The notes: generated from the sequence alone by a model not told the origin. Positions 46,418 to 56,114 are shown, counted from the first letter of the stretch. The stretch: DNA of 64,000 nucleotides from Falsiruegeria litorea R37 (GCF_900172225.1 NZ_FWFO01000001.1:930001-994000), one strand, 5' to 3'. Program-made: numbers and translations.

Positions 46418-47263
46418 CTATTCGCAGGCCGCCATCAGGCGATAGACGATCTGGGCGGTGGTGAAGTCCCAGGCGGCGTTGCCATCGGGGGCCAGTTCCA
46501 CAACGTCGAAGCCCACGCATTTACGACCCTTGAGGGCGTGTTCAACCAAATGCAGCGCCTGGTAGTAGCCCAGGCCGCCGGGGACGGGCGTGCCGGTGGC
46601 GGGCATCAGGCTGGGGTCGAGGCCGTCGACATCGAAGCTGACATAGATCAGTTCAGGGAAGTCATCCGGCAGATCGACGGCGTGGGTGTTGTGGGTCACC
46701 AGCTCTTCGGCGTCTTTGAAGAAAACGTGATTGCTGGCGCGGCTATCGACTTCTTGCTGGCACAGGGCGCGGACGCCGAATTGGGCCAGCTTGACGCCAT
46801 CCTCGGCCAGCAGGTGCATGACGCTGGCGTGAGAGTGTTTTTCGCCCTGATAGGCCACGCGCAGGTCGGCGTGGGCGTCGATTTGCACGATGCCTACGGG
46901 TTTGCCAAGCGCGCGGGCGACGCCGGTGACGGCACCGTAGGACAGGGAATGTTCGCCCCCTAGAGTGACGGGCACTTTGCCTGCGGTGATTGCGGCCTCG
47001 GTGCGCTGTGCCAGACGTTCCATGACATCGGGCAGGGGGCCGGTGCAATCCAGCGGGGCCTCGGTAAAAATACCATTGGCGCTGGGTTCCGCCGTGCCGA
47101 CGATGCGTTCCAGCTCATTGCTGGCTTCGATGATTGCAGCCGGACCATTGGCAGTGCCGGAGCCGTAGGAAACCGTGCGCTCCAACGGCACCGGGATCAC
47201 CCGAAAGCGGGCGGTTTCGGTCCGCTCAGATGCGGTGAGTTCACTGTCGAGGAAGATGCTCAT
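46418..47263 (-). CDS. speB: Agmatinase
   Basis: A 281-residue ureohydrolase that converts agmatine to putrescine and urea. Binuclear manganese ligands are in GGEHSLSYG, DAHADLRVAY (with the family spacing HADLR) and SFDVDGLDPSLMPATGTPVPGG (shown in part), all standard for agmatinase/arginase. The ATG at 47263 has an aagga site 7 bases away; the ATG two codons earlier is too close. It is last in a polyamine operon with arginine decarboxylase, which supplies agmatine, so agmatinase is preferred over arginase. Confidence 0.93.
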   Translation of the reverse strand: MSIFLDSELTASERTETARFRVIPVPLERTVSYGSGTANGPAAIIEASNELERIVGTAEPSANGIFTEAPLDCTGPLPDVMERLAQRTEAAITAGKVPVTLGGEHSLSYGAVTGVARALGKPVGIVQIDAHADLRVAYQGEKHSHASVMHLLAEDGVKLAQFGVRALCQQEVDSRASNHVFFKDAEELVTHNTHAVDLPDDFPELIYVSFDVDGLDPSLMPATGTPVPGGLGYYQALHLVEHALKGRKCVGFDVVELAPDGNAAWDFTTAQIVYRLMAACE

Positions 47264-47273
47264 GCCCATATCC

Positions 47274-48443
47274 TTAAGAAAGGCGGTCTTTGAAGTCTTG
47301 GTAGCCGAATTGTTTGATGATCTTCAGTTCGTCGGTCTCGCTGTTCCACAGAGCGATGGTGGGCAGGGGGACGCCGTTGAAGGTGTTGGTTTTCACCATC
47401 GAATAATGTGCCTGATCGAGGAAAGCGAACCGCTGGCCGATCTCCAGCGATGCATCCCAAGTGTAGTCGCCGATCACGTCGCCTGCCAGACAGGATGGCC
47501 CGCCCAAGCGATAGGTATGGCCTTTCTCTGCCTCGTCCATCAGGGCGGGGCGATAGGGGGCCTCGATCACGTCGGGCATGTGGCATGTGGCCGAGATGTC
47601 GGTGATGGCCAGGTTCATCCCGTTGGTCGGCAGGTCGAGGATCTCGCCCACCAAAATGCCTGCATCGAGCGCAACCGCTTCGCCGGGTTCCAGATAGACC
47701 TCGACGCCGTGTTTCTCGCGGATGGTCTTGATGAAGTCGACCAAAGCGTCACGGTCATAGTCGGCGCGGGTGACATGATGTCCGCCACCGAAGTTGAGCC
47801 ATTTCAGGCCGGGCAGGTAAGGTGCGAGTTTGGGGGCCACCGACGTCCATGTGCGGGCGAGGGGTTCGAAGCCTTGTTCGCAGAGTGTGTGCATGTGCAG
47901 CCCGTCTACGCCTTGCATGATCTCTGGTGTGAGCTGTAACACGGGCGTTCCCAGGCGCGAGCAGGGGGCGCAGGGGTCGTATTTGGGGATCTCACCTTCG
48001 GAATGTTCGGGGTTGATCCGTAGGCCAACCTGAACGCCAGCCGCCTGTGCTTTGGCCAGGAAACGGTTTTTTTGCGTGGGGCTGTTGAAGATGATGTGGT
48101 CCGACAGGGACAGGATCTCGTCGATGTCGCTGTCTTTGTAACCGGCGCAGAAGGTTGCTACTTCACCGCCATATTCCTCGCGACCCAAACGCGCCTCAAA
48201 AATGCCAGAGGCGCAGGTGCCGCCCAGGTGGTGGCGCACCAGCGGGGCGAGAGCAAACATCGAGAAGGCTTTGAGGGCGCTCAGGACGTGGGCACCTGAC
48301 CGGTCGGCGACGTCGGACAGGATGCTAAGGTTTTGCTCCACCGCCTTTTCGTCGACAACGAAGCAGGGGCTGGGCACGCGGTTCAGATCAAAGTCGCGAA
48401 AGGCACCGGCATCACCGGCTTGGGTGGTCATCATGTCGGACAT
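47274..48443 (-). CDS. nspC: Carboxy(nor)spermidine decarboxylase
   Basis: A 389-residue fold-type III PLP decarboxylase of the CANSDC family. The cofactor Lys is in HVLSALKAFSMFALAP, and the C-terminal active-site Cys is in GGPSCLAGDVIGDY. Carboxyspermidine is decarboxylated to spermidine. The start at 48443 (MSDMMTTQAG) was chosen because a longer frame would run into the GC-rich repeat upstream. It lies downstream of the dehydrogenase gene that makes its substrate and 10 bp before agmatinase. Confidence 0.92.
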   Translation of the reverse strand: MSDMMTTQAGDAGAFRDFDLNRVPSPCFVVDEKAVEQNLSILSDVADRSGAHVLSALKAFSMFALAPLVRHHLGGTCASGIFEARLGREEYGGEVATFCAGYKDSDIDEILSLSDHIIFNSPTQKNRFLAKAQAAGVQVGLRINPEHSEGEIPKYDPCAPCSRLGTPVLQLTPEIMQGVDGLHMHTLCEQGFEPLARTWTSVAPKLAPYLPGLKWLNFGGGHHVTRADYDRDALVDFIKTIREKHGVEVYLEPGEAVALDAGILVGEILDLPTNGMNLAITDISATCHMPDVIEAPYRPALMDEAEKGHTYRLGGPSCLAGDVIGDYTWDASLEIGQRFAFLDQAHYSMVKTNTFNGVPLPTIALWNSETDELKIIKQFGYQDFKDRLS

Positions 48444-48469
48444 GGCCGGCGTCTCCGATAATTGGAGAG

Positions 48470-48521
48470 GCCGGGGGCGCTGCCCCCGGACCCCCGGGAT
48501 ACTTTTGGCAAGAGGAAAAGG
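48470..48521 (+). repeat. GC-rich REP-like intergenic element, copy 2
   Basis: The core gggggcgctgccccc is followed by ggacccccgggatacttttggcaagaggaaa. It is closely similar to the element at 46349-46407 and lies between the carboxyspermidine dehydrogenase and decarboxylase genes, where it could modulate expression of the downstream pair. Confidence 0.7.
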
Positions 48522-48548
48522 CGGGTGGCCGCCCGTCATTCCTGCTCC

Positions 48549-49760
48549 TTAGAAATTGACCGGACCTGCCAGCTCGTGAACCTGCCAGGGCAGGCCGTGT
48601 TCATTGAGCATGTCCATGAAGTTGTCGGGATCCAGCTGCTCCATGTTCCAGACGCCGGGCTCTTTCCAGTTGCCTTTCAGAACCTGTGCTGCACCGATCA
48701 TCGCCGGAACGCCGGTGGTGTAGCTGACCGCCTGACTGCCAACCTCGGCATAACATTCTTCGTGGTCGCAGATGTTGTAGATGTAATAGGTCTTCTCACC
48801 CGAGCCGTCCTTGGCCTGACCAGTGGCGATGTCGCCGATGCAGGCCTTGCCCTTGGTTTCCGCACCCAGATCGCCGGGATCGGGCAGCAGGGTTTTCAGG
48901 AATTGGATCGGGATGATTTCCTGACCGTCGTGCATCACCGGATCGATCCGGGTCATGCCGACGTTTTCCAGCACCTTGGCGTGCATGATGTAGGCGTCGC
49001 CAAAGGTCATCCAGAAGCGGGCGCGCTCGATCTCGGGGAAGTGGGTGATCAGGCTCTCCAGCTCCTCGTGATACATCTGGTACATGTTCTTGGGCCCGAT
49101 GGCGGGGAAGTCATATTCGACTTTGGTCGTCATCGCCGGGCTGTGCTGCCATGCGCCGTTTTCCCAATGGCGCACCTCGGCCAGAACCTCACGCAGGTTA
49201 ATTTCTGGATTGAAGTTGGTGGCGAATTCCTGATCGTTGGAACCGCCGTTAGCGTCCAGCACGTCGATCTGACGGATGGTGTCGAGCTTGTGTTTCTTGA
49301 GCCATTTGGCAAAAACGCTGGTCACACCCGGATCAAAGCCGGAGCCCAGGATCGCAGTCAAACCGGCCTCTTTGAAGCGGTCCTGATAGGCCCACTGCCA
49401 GTGGTATTCGAATTTGGCCACATCTTCGGGTTCGTAATTCGCGGTGTCCAGATAGTGACAGCCCGCTTCCAGGCAGGCATCCATCAGCACCAGATCCTGA
49501 TAGGGCAGGGCCAGATTGACCAGCAGTTCGGCCCCGGTTTCCTTGATCAGCGCAACCGTGTCGGCCACCTTGTAGGCGTCCAGTTCAGCGGTCTTGATGT
49601 CGACCCCCACGCGGTCTTTGACGGCCGCAGCGATGGCGTCGCATTTCGACTTGGTTCGGCTGGCCAGCGTGATCTCGGTAAAGATGTCGCTGTTCATCGC
49701 CATCTTGTGCACTGCGGCGTGGGATACGCCCCCTGCACCGACAACCAGTGTCTTACCCAT
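48549..49760 (-). CDS. Carboxy(nor)spermidine dehydrogenase (saccharopine-dehydrogenase-like)
   Basis: A 403-residue NAD(P)H-dependent reductase with an N-terminal Rossmann motif (TLVVGAGGVSHAAVHK) and saccharopine-dehydrogenase features such as ILGSGFDPGVTSVFAKWL. It condenses putrescine with aspartate semialdehyde and reduces the imine to carboxyspermidine. The ATG at 49760 follows agaggag; the TTG two codons earlier is less likely. Its position between speA and the decarboxylase gene supports this assignment over lysine metabolism. Confidence 0.92.
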   Translation of the reverse strand: MGKTLVVGAGGVSHAAVHKMAMNSDIFTEITLASRTKSKCDAIAAAVKDRVGVDIKTAELDAYKVADTVALIKETGAELLVNLALPYQDLVLMDACLEAGCHYLDTANYEPEDVAKFEYHWQWAYQDRFKEAGLTAILGSGFDPGVTSVFAKWLKKHKLDTIRQIDVLDANGGSNDQEFATNFNPEINLREVLAEVRHWENGAWQHSPAMTTKVEYDFPAIGPKNMYQMYHEELESLITHFPEIERARFWMTFGDAYIMHAKVLENVGMTRIDPVMHDGQEIIPIQFLKTLLPDPGDLGAETKGKACIGDIATGQAKDGSGEKTYYIYNICDHEECYAEVGSQAVSYTTGVPAMIGAAQVLKGNWKEPGVWNMEQLDPDNFMDMLNEHGLPWQVHELAGPVNF

Positions 49761-49784
49761 GCGCAAATCTCCTCTGGATGGGGG

Positions 49785-51674
49785 TTATTCGTAGTAAGTA
49801 TAGCCGTTGATGCTGTCGCGATAAGCACCAATGATCAGCTTGCGTTCGCTGGCTTTCAGCGTACCGGCGGAAATCGCGCCGTCAACGAGCTTGCGGAAGG
49901 CGGCGACGCAATCAGTGGGGTCAAATTCGACATAGGACATGACCTGGCTGATCGTATCGCCCTCTTGCTCGTGCAGCAGGTCAAAGCCGCCATCGGCGCG
50001 CAGGTCGATGGTGACGACGTTGGTGTCGCCGAACAGATTGTGCAGATCGCCAAGCGTTTCCTGGTAAGCACCGACAAAGAAGACACCCAGATGATAGGGC
50101 TGATCCTCGGGCAAGGAATGCACCGGTAACGAGGGTGACACGCCATCGGCCAGGATGAACTTGTCGACCTTGCCATCGCTGTCGCAGGTGATGTCGGACA
50201 GGACCGCGCGGCGGTCGGGCGTCTGGTTCAGCATCTGCAAGGGCACGATCGGGTGCAGCTGATCAATCGCCCAAACATCCGGTAGGGATTGGAACAGGGA
50301 AAAGTTGCAGTGATAGATGTCTGCCAGCTTTTCCAACTGATCGTCGACATCCGTCTCGCCCTTTTGCGCGGCCACCAACGCCTTGATGCGGGCCATCAGG
50401 TTCAGATAGATGCGCTCGCCCCGGGCCATCTGGCGGAGGTCGATATAGCCGCGCCGAAACAGCGCGCGCAGTTCGTTGCGATAGAAGGTGGCGTCGTTCC
50501 AGCATTCCTGCAGACGTTCAGCGTTCAGATAGCCGCCCACTGCGGCCAGATCGGAAATCAGGTGGTTGTCGTCGGGGGCGACTTCGGGCGCGCTGGGCGC
50601 ATCGTAGAGCGTGCTTTCCAGCACGTTGAACACCAGCATGGATGAGGTCGCCACAACCGCCCGCCCGCTTTCGGTGACGATGGTGGGGTGGGCCACTTCG
50701 GCTTCGTCCATGGCATAGCTGACGGTCTCAACCACATTGGCGCAATATTCCTCGACCGTGTAGTTGATCGAGTTCTCGGCCGCCTTTTTCTCGCCAGTGT
50801 AATCCACACCCATGCCGCCACCCAGATCCAGATGGGTCAGCGGAACGCCCTCGGCGGTCAGTTCGGTGTAATAGCGGCACGCCTCACCCACCGCGCGGCG
50901 CACGTCGTTGACGTCCTGTACCTGGCTGCCCAGATGCGAATGCTGAAGCTTGAGGCATTGCAGCAGACCTGCGTCGCGCAGCTTGTCCACCACGGCGACC
51001 AGCTGATCGGTGTTCATGCCAAAGGCCGAGCGGTCGCCTGAGCTTTCTTCCCATTTGCCGCTGATCTGGTTGGTCAGCTTGACGCGCACGCCCAGCAAAG
51101 GCTCGATCCCGAGCTCCTTGTAGACTTCGATCACAGTGTCGGCCTCTTTCGGGCTTTCCAGCACGATCACGGTGTTGAAGCCCAGTTTGCGCGACAGGAT
51201 CGCCAGTTGGATGAATTCGGCATCCTTGACGCCGTTGCAGACGATCAGCGCCTCTTTGGCCAGACGATGGGCGAGCGCGATTACCAACTCGGGCTTGGAT
51301 CCGGCCTCGAGCCCGTAGTTGTACTTGTGGCCGAACTCGACAATGCGGTCGATGACCTGCGCCTGCTGATTCACCTTGATCGGAAAAACGCCGCGATAGT
51401 CGCCCTTGTACCCGGTGCGCGTGATGGCGCTGGCGAAGCTTTCGTTGATATGGGCGATCTCGTGTTCAAGATACGAACTGACCCGCAGCACCATCGGCGA
51501 TTTGATCCCGCGTTCGTCAAGATCGCTCAGGATGCCGGGCAGGCTGACGGCGGGCGCATCGGGCGCCAGCGGGTTCCGCAAGCCGATATCCCCCTCGTCG
51601 GTCACCACAATCAGGCCCTTGCCCCATTTGTCTACGCCATAGACCATGTGCGGTTCGTCGAGAGGTTGTTTCAA
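49785..51674 (-). CDS. speA: Biosynthetic arginine decarboxylase
   Basis: A 629-residue fold-type III PLP enzyme that makes agmatine from arginine. The PLP Lys is in FPIKVNQQAQVI (~residue 100), HSHLGSQVQDVNDV is the following conserved block, and the C-terminal half includes SLPDVWAIDQLHPIVPL typical of SpeA. Length is normal for the biosynthetic form. The frame opens with TTG at 51674; ATG 51647 (MVYGVDKWG) is an alternative, and neither has a clear ribosome site. It is the first gene of the polyamine operon. Confidence 0.94.
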   Translation of the reverse strand: MKQPLDEPHMVYGVDKWGKGLIVVTDEGDIGLRNPLAPDAPAVSLPGILSDLDERGIKSPMVLRVSSYLEHEIAHINESFASAITRTGYKGDYRGVFPIKVNQQAQVIDRIVEFGHKYNYGLEAGSKPELVIALAHRLAKEALIVCNGVKDAEFIQLAILSRKLGFNTVIVLESPKEADTVIEVYKELGIEPLLGVRVKLTNQISGKWEESSGDRSAFGMNTDQLVAVVDKLRDAGLLQCLKLQHSHLGSQVQDVNDVRRAVGEACRYYTELTAEGVPLTHLDLGGGMGVDYTGEKKAAENSINYTVEEYCANVVETVSYAMDEAEVAHPTIVTESGRAVVATSSMLVFNVLESTLYDAPSAPEVAPDDNHLISDLAAVGGYLNAERLQECWNDATFYRNELRALFRRGYIDLRQMARGERIYLNLMARIKALVAAQKGETDVDDQLEKLADIYHCNFSLFQSLPDVWAIDQLHPIVPLQMLNQTPDRRAVLSDITCDSDGKVDKFILADGVSPSLPVHSLPEDQPYHLGVFFVGAYQETLGDLHNLFGDTNVVTIDLRADGGFDLLHEQEGDTISQVMSYVEFDPTDCVAAFRKLVDGAISAGTLKASERKLIIGAYRDSINGYTYYE

Positions 51675-51937
51675 TCAAAGACACCCATTCAGCAGGAGTT
51701 TCGTCAAAGGTGGACGCCCTTTAGGCGAGGTCCGCGATTCGTCCAAGTTAAATCTTTCTTCCCGAAGTGTATGTGCCCGTCCTTCCACTTTGACCCACAC
51801 ACCGACTCCAGTGCCGCACCTAATAATGGACCCCGCTTGGGTTTGAGAGTGCATCTGCCTGACATTAACGGTTGTCGGGTGCTGCTTTGCACACCTAGGG
51901 TACGGCAGGCGGATGCTCTGAGAGGACATCACTGAAA

Positions 51938-53134
51938 ATGCGGGTTCAGAACGTTCTGATCGTTAGTGATTTTGCAAACGTCAACGGTGGGCAGGCCAAA
52001 GTTGCTATTGATAGCGCGCTTTTGCTGGCCCAGGCGGGGGTGCAAGTGGTGTTCTTTGCTGCCTCTGGTAAAGCTGACCCCAAGTTGAGCCATGACAATA
52101 TTCGGACTGTTTGCTTGGGCCAACATACTTTGGCGGACAACCCCAGCCGACTGAATGCGATGACCACAGGGCTCTGGAACCGAGCCGGATTGCGCGCTTT
52201 GAAGCTTGAGGTCGCCAAACTGGATCCAGCGCGCACGGTGATCCATTGCCACGGATGGGCCAAAGCTCTTTCGCCCTCGATTGGGCGTGTCTTGGCCTTA
52301 GGTCGGCTGCCCGTGCTCTATACGATGCATGAGTACTTTCTAGCTTGTCCAAATGGGGGGTTTTACGACTACAGGCAACAAGAGATTTGCAAGCGTCGCC
52401 CCTTGTCGCTGTCTTGTCTATCGGTGAATTGCGATGCCCGGCATGGCAGCCACAAGGTTTGGCGTGTTGCAAGATCGGCGTTGGCTCGGGGGCCGGGCCA
52501 TATCCCACGTGGACTGACCGATGTTGCCTATATTTCGCAGACACAGTTGCACGCCATGCGACCCTCGTTGCCCGATTCAACGCGGCTGCACAGCCTTCCC
52601 AACCCCGTTGAGGTCGGCGGTCCCAAAGTTGACGCGACACAGAACAAGGCATTTGTCTTTGTCGGACGGTTTTCCCCCGAAAAAGGTGCTTTGCAGTTTG
52701 CTAAAGCCGCGCAAGTGGCAGGGGTAGAGGCCGTATTTGTAGGTGATGGCCCGGACGCGCATGATATCCGCAATGCCAACCCGGATGCTCGGATTACAGG
52801 GTGGCTCGACAACGTGCAGGTGCAAGCTGAACTGGGACTGGCGCGAGCGTTGGTCTTTCCCAGTCAATGGTACGAATGCCAGCCCCTTGTCCCGATCGAG
52901 GCTTTGCTGCGCGGTGTGCCAGTGGTTTGCGGGGGGTGGACAGCTGCCGCCGAAGTGGTTCAGGACGGCGTCAACGGTGTCGTCCATCAAACGCGGACGG
53001 TCGAGACCTTGGCCGAAAGCTTGCGCCGGGTGCAACAGATCAGTCATTTTGACAGTGATGAGCTTGCCCAGGACGTTTCACCCGTTCGTCATGTATCGCG
53101 TCTGATCGAAATCTATGACGGGATGCTGGGATGA
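51938..53134 (+). CDS. GT4-type glycosyltransferase
   Basis: A 398-residue GT-B glycosyltransferase. The N-terminal half has NVNGGQAKVAIDSALLLAQAG with the acceptor-side glycine loop and HCHGWAKAL; the C-terminal half has the donor-binding VFVGRFSPEKGALQFAKAA and the GT4 Glu region VPIEALLRGVPVVCGG. It transfers a sugar during polysaccharide assembly. It is the first gene of the exopolysaccharide locus and is convergent with a sulfotransferase gene only 7 bp away. Confidence 0.88.
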   Translation: MRVQNVLIVSDFANVNGGQAKVAIDSALLLAQAGVQVVFFAASGKADPKLSHDNIRTVCLGQHTLADNPSRLNAMTTGLWNRAGLRALKLEVAKLDPARTVIHCHGWAKALSPSIGRVLALGRLPVLYTMHEYFLACPNGGFYDYRQQEICKRRPLSLSCLSVNCDARHGSHKVWRVARSALARGPGHIPRGLTDVAYISQTQLHAMRPSLPDSTRLHSLPNPVEVGGPKVDATQNKAFVFVGRFSPEKGALQFAKAAQVAGVEAVFVGDGPDAHDIRNANPDARITGWLDNVQVQAELGLARALVFPSQWYECQPLVPIEALLRGVPVVCGGWTAAAEVVQDGVNGVVHQTRTVETLAESLRRVQQISHFDSDELAQDVSPVRHVSRLIEIYDGMLG

Positions 53135-53141
53135 CCCGAAA

Positions 53142-54035
53142 TCATTTGCGCCAGGCATCCAGGTTCAAATCAAACGCTTGCTCCAGCGTGGCGTAGGTGG
53201 GCGCAAACTCGCGTCTTAACCGCTGCATATTCTCTGCATCGACCTCCTTGGTGACAGGCCGGGTATTAAAGCGCCGGTAAAAATCGCGCGCCAGATTGTA
53301 GAGCCGCCCCTTAGGTAAGTGATCGCGCACCGCCATATTCAACCCATGCAAAGACCGATTGACCACTTCGTAGCTCTCGTTGCTGGCGTCGAACGAGAAA
53401 TTTGCATAGTAATGCGGGTCCAGACCGCACCATCTGGATAGATTGGTCATAAAAGCGCAAGGATTGCGTCTGAGATCTTCGAACAGGCAAACCTTCATGC
53501 GTTCGGGTCCCAATCGCGAGCGCCATTGGAGCAGCCAGGGCGCATAATCCGCATTGATCAAAGCGTTTCGAGCCAACTCGTTCCCACCGAATTCGTGGCT
53601 TTGGTTGCGAACCTCGGACAGATAATCCGCAAAACTCATTTCTGCCGGAACATAAGTCCAGGTGTTTCGGAAGTAATGATAGATTGACCGGATCTGCGCT
53701 GCAGGTTCGCGTAAAACGAACAGACACTTCGGTTTCGATGGCAACTCTGGGATCTGTTCCAACGCACGTGCGCTGTAGATGTAAAGTGGAGTTGCTTCAA
53801 ACAACACTTTGGTCTCGGTTGCAGGGTCTGGGAAAACCGAGCGGTATGTGTCCAAACCAAGATCGCTGTTGAAATCCGGGCGAAAGGCGTGGCTGTCGGG
53901 ATCGGCGAAGAAACACGTTTCTTTCAGTGTCGATCCTTGGGCCTGAGGATGGGCGCCCAACCAGTCGAAGATAGAGGTGGTCCCAGCCTTGGGTACGCCA
54001 GCAATGATCAAAGAGGGAAGCCGGGGCAACGTCAT
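53142..54035 (-). CDS. PAPS-dependent sulfotransferase
   Basis: A 297-residue sulfotransferase. The 5'-phosphosulfate loop is seen as GVPKAGTTSIFDWLGAHP near the N-terminus (~residues 12-29) and the 3'-phosphate site as CLFVLREPAAQIRSIYHYF. Members transfer sulfate from PAPS to a hydroxyl of a carbohydrate or other acceptor. The start overlaps the stop of the glycosyltransferase gene at 54032 by four bases, so the two are made together, supporting a role in sulfating the polysaccharide. Confidence 0.88.
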   Translation of the reverse strand: MTLPRLPSLIIAGVPKAGTTSIFDWLGAHPQAQGSTLKETCFFADPDSHAFRPDFNSDLGLDTYRSVFPDPATETKVLFEATPLYIYSARALEQIPELPSKPKCLFVLREPAAQIRSIYHYFRNTWTYVPAEMSFADYLSEVRNQSHEFGGNELARNALINADYAPWLLQWRSRLGPERMKVCLFEDLRRNPCAFMTNLSRWCGLDPHYYANFSFDASNESYEVVNRSLHGLNMAVRDHLPKGRLYNLARDFYRRFNTRPVTKEVDAENMQRLRREFAPTYATLEQAFDLNLDAWRK

Positions 54036-55219
54036 GATGAGGTTCGAGCCTTTCCATTCGAAACCAAGCCCAGCAAGTGCGAAGCCAATTCCCGGCTGAA
54101 CCGGTCAAGAGAAAAGCGATCTCGATACAGCGCCAGCGCGTTCGGTCGCATGTCGACAAGGTGTTTGCGATCAAGCGAAGCCAACAGCTCTCCGAGGTCT
54201 GTGGGGGCCAGATCAAAGATGTGCCCTGTTTGATCTTGCTGAACCAGATGCTCCATTCCACTTGTGCGGGCCGCCAGAACTGGTGTGCCGTTTCGATAAG
54301 CTTCGGGAATGACAAGAGGCAGCCCTTCCCAGCGAGAGGGAACAACAAGCGCGTCAGCGGATCGATAAAAACTGTCGATCTGCGAAGAAGGGATCCAACC
54401 GTGATGACTTACCCCCGCCGGTAGATGGGGCATGCCTTCGCTGCGAACCGGTTCGCCGACAAGATGCAAAGCCAAATCCGGATTGTTAATGCGTGCGCGC
54501 CGAAAAGCGTCGAGCAGGATGTCCAAACCTTTTTGCTGATCAAAGCGGCCGACAAACAACAGATTTATGGTGTCAGACGTGGGGCGTGGGAATAGATCAA
54601 AACGGGCGTCTGGTGCCGCGGGGGCGACGGCATTTTCAACGACCACATGTCGTCCACGGTATTTGTTTTGGCGCGCTGTTTCGGCATCTGAGTGCGAGAC
54701 ATTCACCACAAGATCGGCCAGGCCGCAAAGGTTCCCTTCGATGCGGCGAATGATCTGCTTTTTTAACGTCTCCGAAACACTGGTATTGGCGGCCCAACAG
54801 TGGGCGCAATAAACTGCAGGTGTTTTGTCTCTGGATAATCGCAGGAACAAAAGCGGCAACAGAGCAAAGGTGCTGTGAAAAAAATAGATATGGGGCCTTA
54901 CCCGTCGACGTGCCGCCCTGAAGCCACGCAACAATTGCAGTATTGCAACCGGCCCGCGTTTAGGGCGAGAGAAAGTGATCGCGCGGGACGTGTCGGTCAG
55001 TATCTCGAGGTCCGAATCAGGAAGCAGCACATGGCAGGAAAACCCATGGGCCGAGAGGGCACCCAATGCATCCTGATAGCGGCCGACCCCTCCTTGAGCT
55101 GTCTCGCACACGTTCAAAATCACAAGTGTTTCGGCTGACATAGTCGGCGTGGGTGTCAACGCAGCCTCTTCTGAGGGCGCACAAGCCGTCAGGGCAACGT
55201 CAGTTGCCGAATCATCCAT
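54032..55219 (-). CDS. GT4-type glycosyltransferase
   Basis: A 395-residue GT-B enzyme. The N-terminal region after a variable ~30-residue leader reads ILNVCETAQGGVGRYQDALG, and the donor domain has LLFVGRFDQQKGLDILLDAFR with the Glu region PSRWEGLPLVIPEAYRNGTPVLA (shown in part). The leader (TACAPSEEAALTPTPT) is unlike catalytic sequence and may be non-essential. It is overlapped by the sulfotransferase gene and divergent from the sugar-phosphate transferase gene, 208 bp away. Confidence 0.88.
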   Translation of the reverse strand: MDDSATDVALTACAPSEEAALTPTPTMSAETLVILNVCETAQGGVGRYQDALGALSAHGFSCHVLLPDSDLEILTDTSRAITFSRPKRGPVAILQLLRGFRAARRRVRPHIYFFHSTFALLPLLFLRLSRDKTPAVYCAHCWAANTSVSETLKKQIIRRIEGNLCGLADLVVNVSHSDAETARQNKYRGRHVVVENAVAPAAPDARFDLFPRPTSDTINLLFVGRFDQQKGLDILLDAFRRARINNPDLALHLVGEPVRSEGMPHLPAGVSHHGWIPSSQIDSFYRSADALVVPSRWEGLPLVIPEAYRNGTPVLAARTSGMEHLVQQDQTGHIFDLAPTDLGELLASLDRKHLVDMRPNALALYRDRFSLDRFSRELASHLLGLVSNGKARTSS

Positions 55220-55427
55220 TCCCGTTCCTTTTCAAACTCTTCCGCAAGTTTAGGTTAATGCGACAATTCTGTTGAATCATGGATGATTGTCGCAGGATAT
55301 TTTCCAAGAAACAGTCTGTTTCCATGCTGTGAACAGGGAATTCGACCAAAAACTGCTGGATTTCAGGCAAATATGCTAGGGTCGATCTTGCATTGCTTGA
55401 AATCTTTAGGGTTGGGGGACTCTCAAG

Positions 55428-56114
55428 ATGAAGGAAGATTCAAGACAGCTTCGGCTGAACGAATGCGCACGTCTGACTGACGGGTTATCGTCAAACGAAA
55501 GACAGTTTTACAGGTCGGTTGGCAAACGTGTGTTTGACATAGCACTGGCGGTTATTTTGTTGGTTGTTTGTTTTCCTGTTATTCTGCTGATTGCATTTAT
55601 GGTGTGGTTGGAAGGCGGGCCACCGGTGTTTTCGCACGAGCGTATTGGACGCGGCGGACGCGAGTTCAATTGTTTGAAATTTCGCACCATGCGGGTGGAT
55701 TCCGAGCGCCTTCTCAGGCGGCATCTGCAACAGAATGCCGATGCTCGGCTGGAATGGGACAACCATCAGAAGTTGACCGATGATCCAAGGGTTACTCGGT
55801 TGGGTCTATTTCTCAGGCGGACCAGCTTGGATGAACTGCCTCAACTTGTTAACGTTCTACGCGGGGATATGAGCATAGTGGGGCCGCGGCCGGTGACGGT
55901 CGATGAACTGGAGCGCTACAGTGCCAATCTTCCCAAGTATCTGGCCCTCAGGCCAGGCGTGACCGGTGTGTGGCAAGTCCATGGACGCGGACGTGTCAGT
56001 TACGAGGAACGGGTCCGGATGGACGCGCGGTATTTTACCAGCCTGACGTTTGGCGGTGATGTGTCGCTGATCCTCAAGACCAGCCTGGTTGTATTGCGAC
56101 GACAAGGACAATGA
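55428..56114 (+). CDS. Undecaprenyl-phosphate sugar-1-phosphate transferase (ExoY-like)
   Basis: A 228-residue polyisoprenyl-phosphate hexose-1-phosphate transferase that starts the repeating unit on the lipid carrier. One N-terminal membrane segment (VFDIALAVILLVVCFPVILL, ~residues 37-56) precedes the catalytic domain with FSHERIGRGGREFNCLKFRTM, LRRTSLDELPQL and GDMSIVGPRP, the classical signature. The first ~30 residues are soluble. It overlaps the tyrosine kinase gene by four bases (ATGA), opening a five-gene forward run that ends at 61873. Confidence 0.94.
   Translation: MKEDSRQLRLNECARLTDGLSSNERQFYRSVGKRVFDIALAVILLVVCFPVILLIAFMVWLEGGPPVFSHERIGRGGREFNCLKFRTMRVDSERLLRRHLQQNADARLEWDNHQKLTDDPRVTRLGLFLRRTSLDELPQLVNVLRGDMSIVGPRPVTVDELERYSANLPKYLALRPGVTGVWQVHGRGRVSYEERVRMDARYFTSLTFGGDVSLILKTSLVVLRRQGQ

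Noticed and set aside
48462-50129. A 555-codon open frame on the plus strand across the polyamine genes
   Set aside because: It is antisense to the carboxyspermidine dehydrogenase and part of speA, both clear family members; the long frame follows from GC-rich codon bias and has no recognisable domains.
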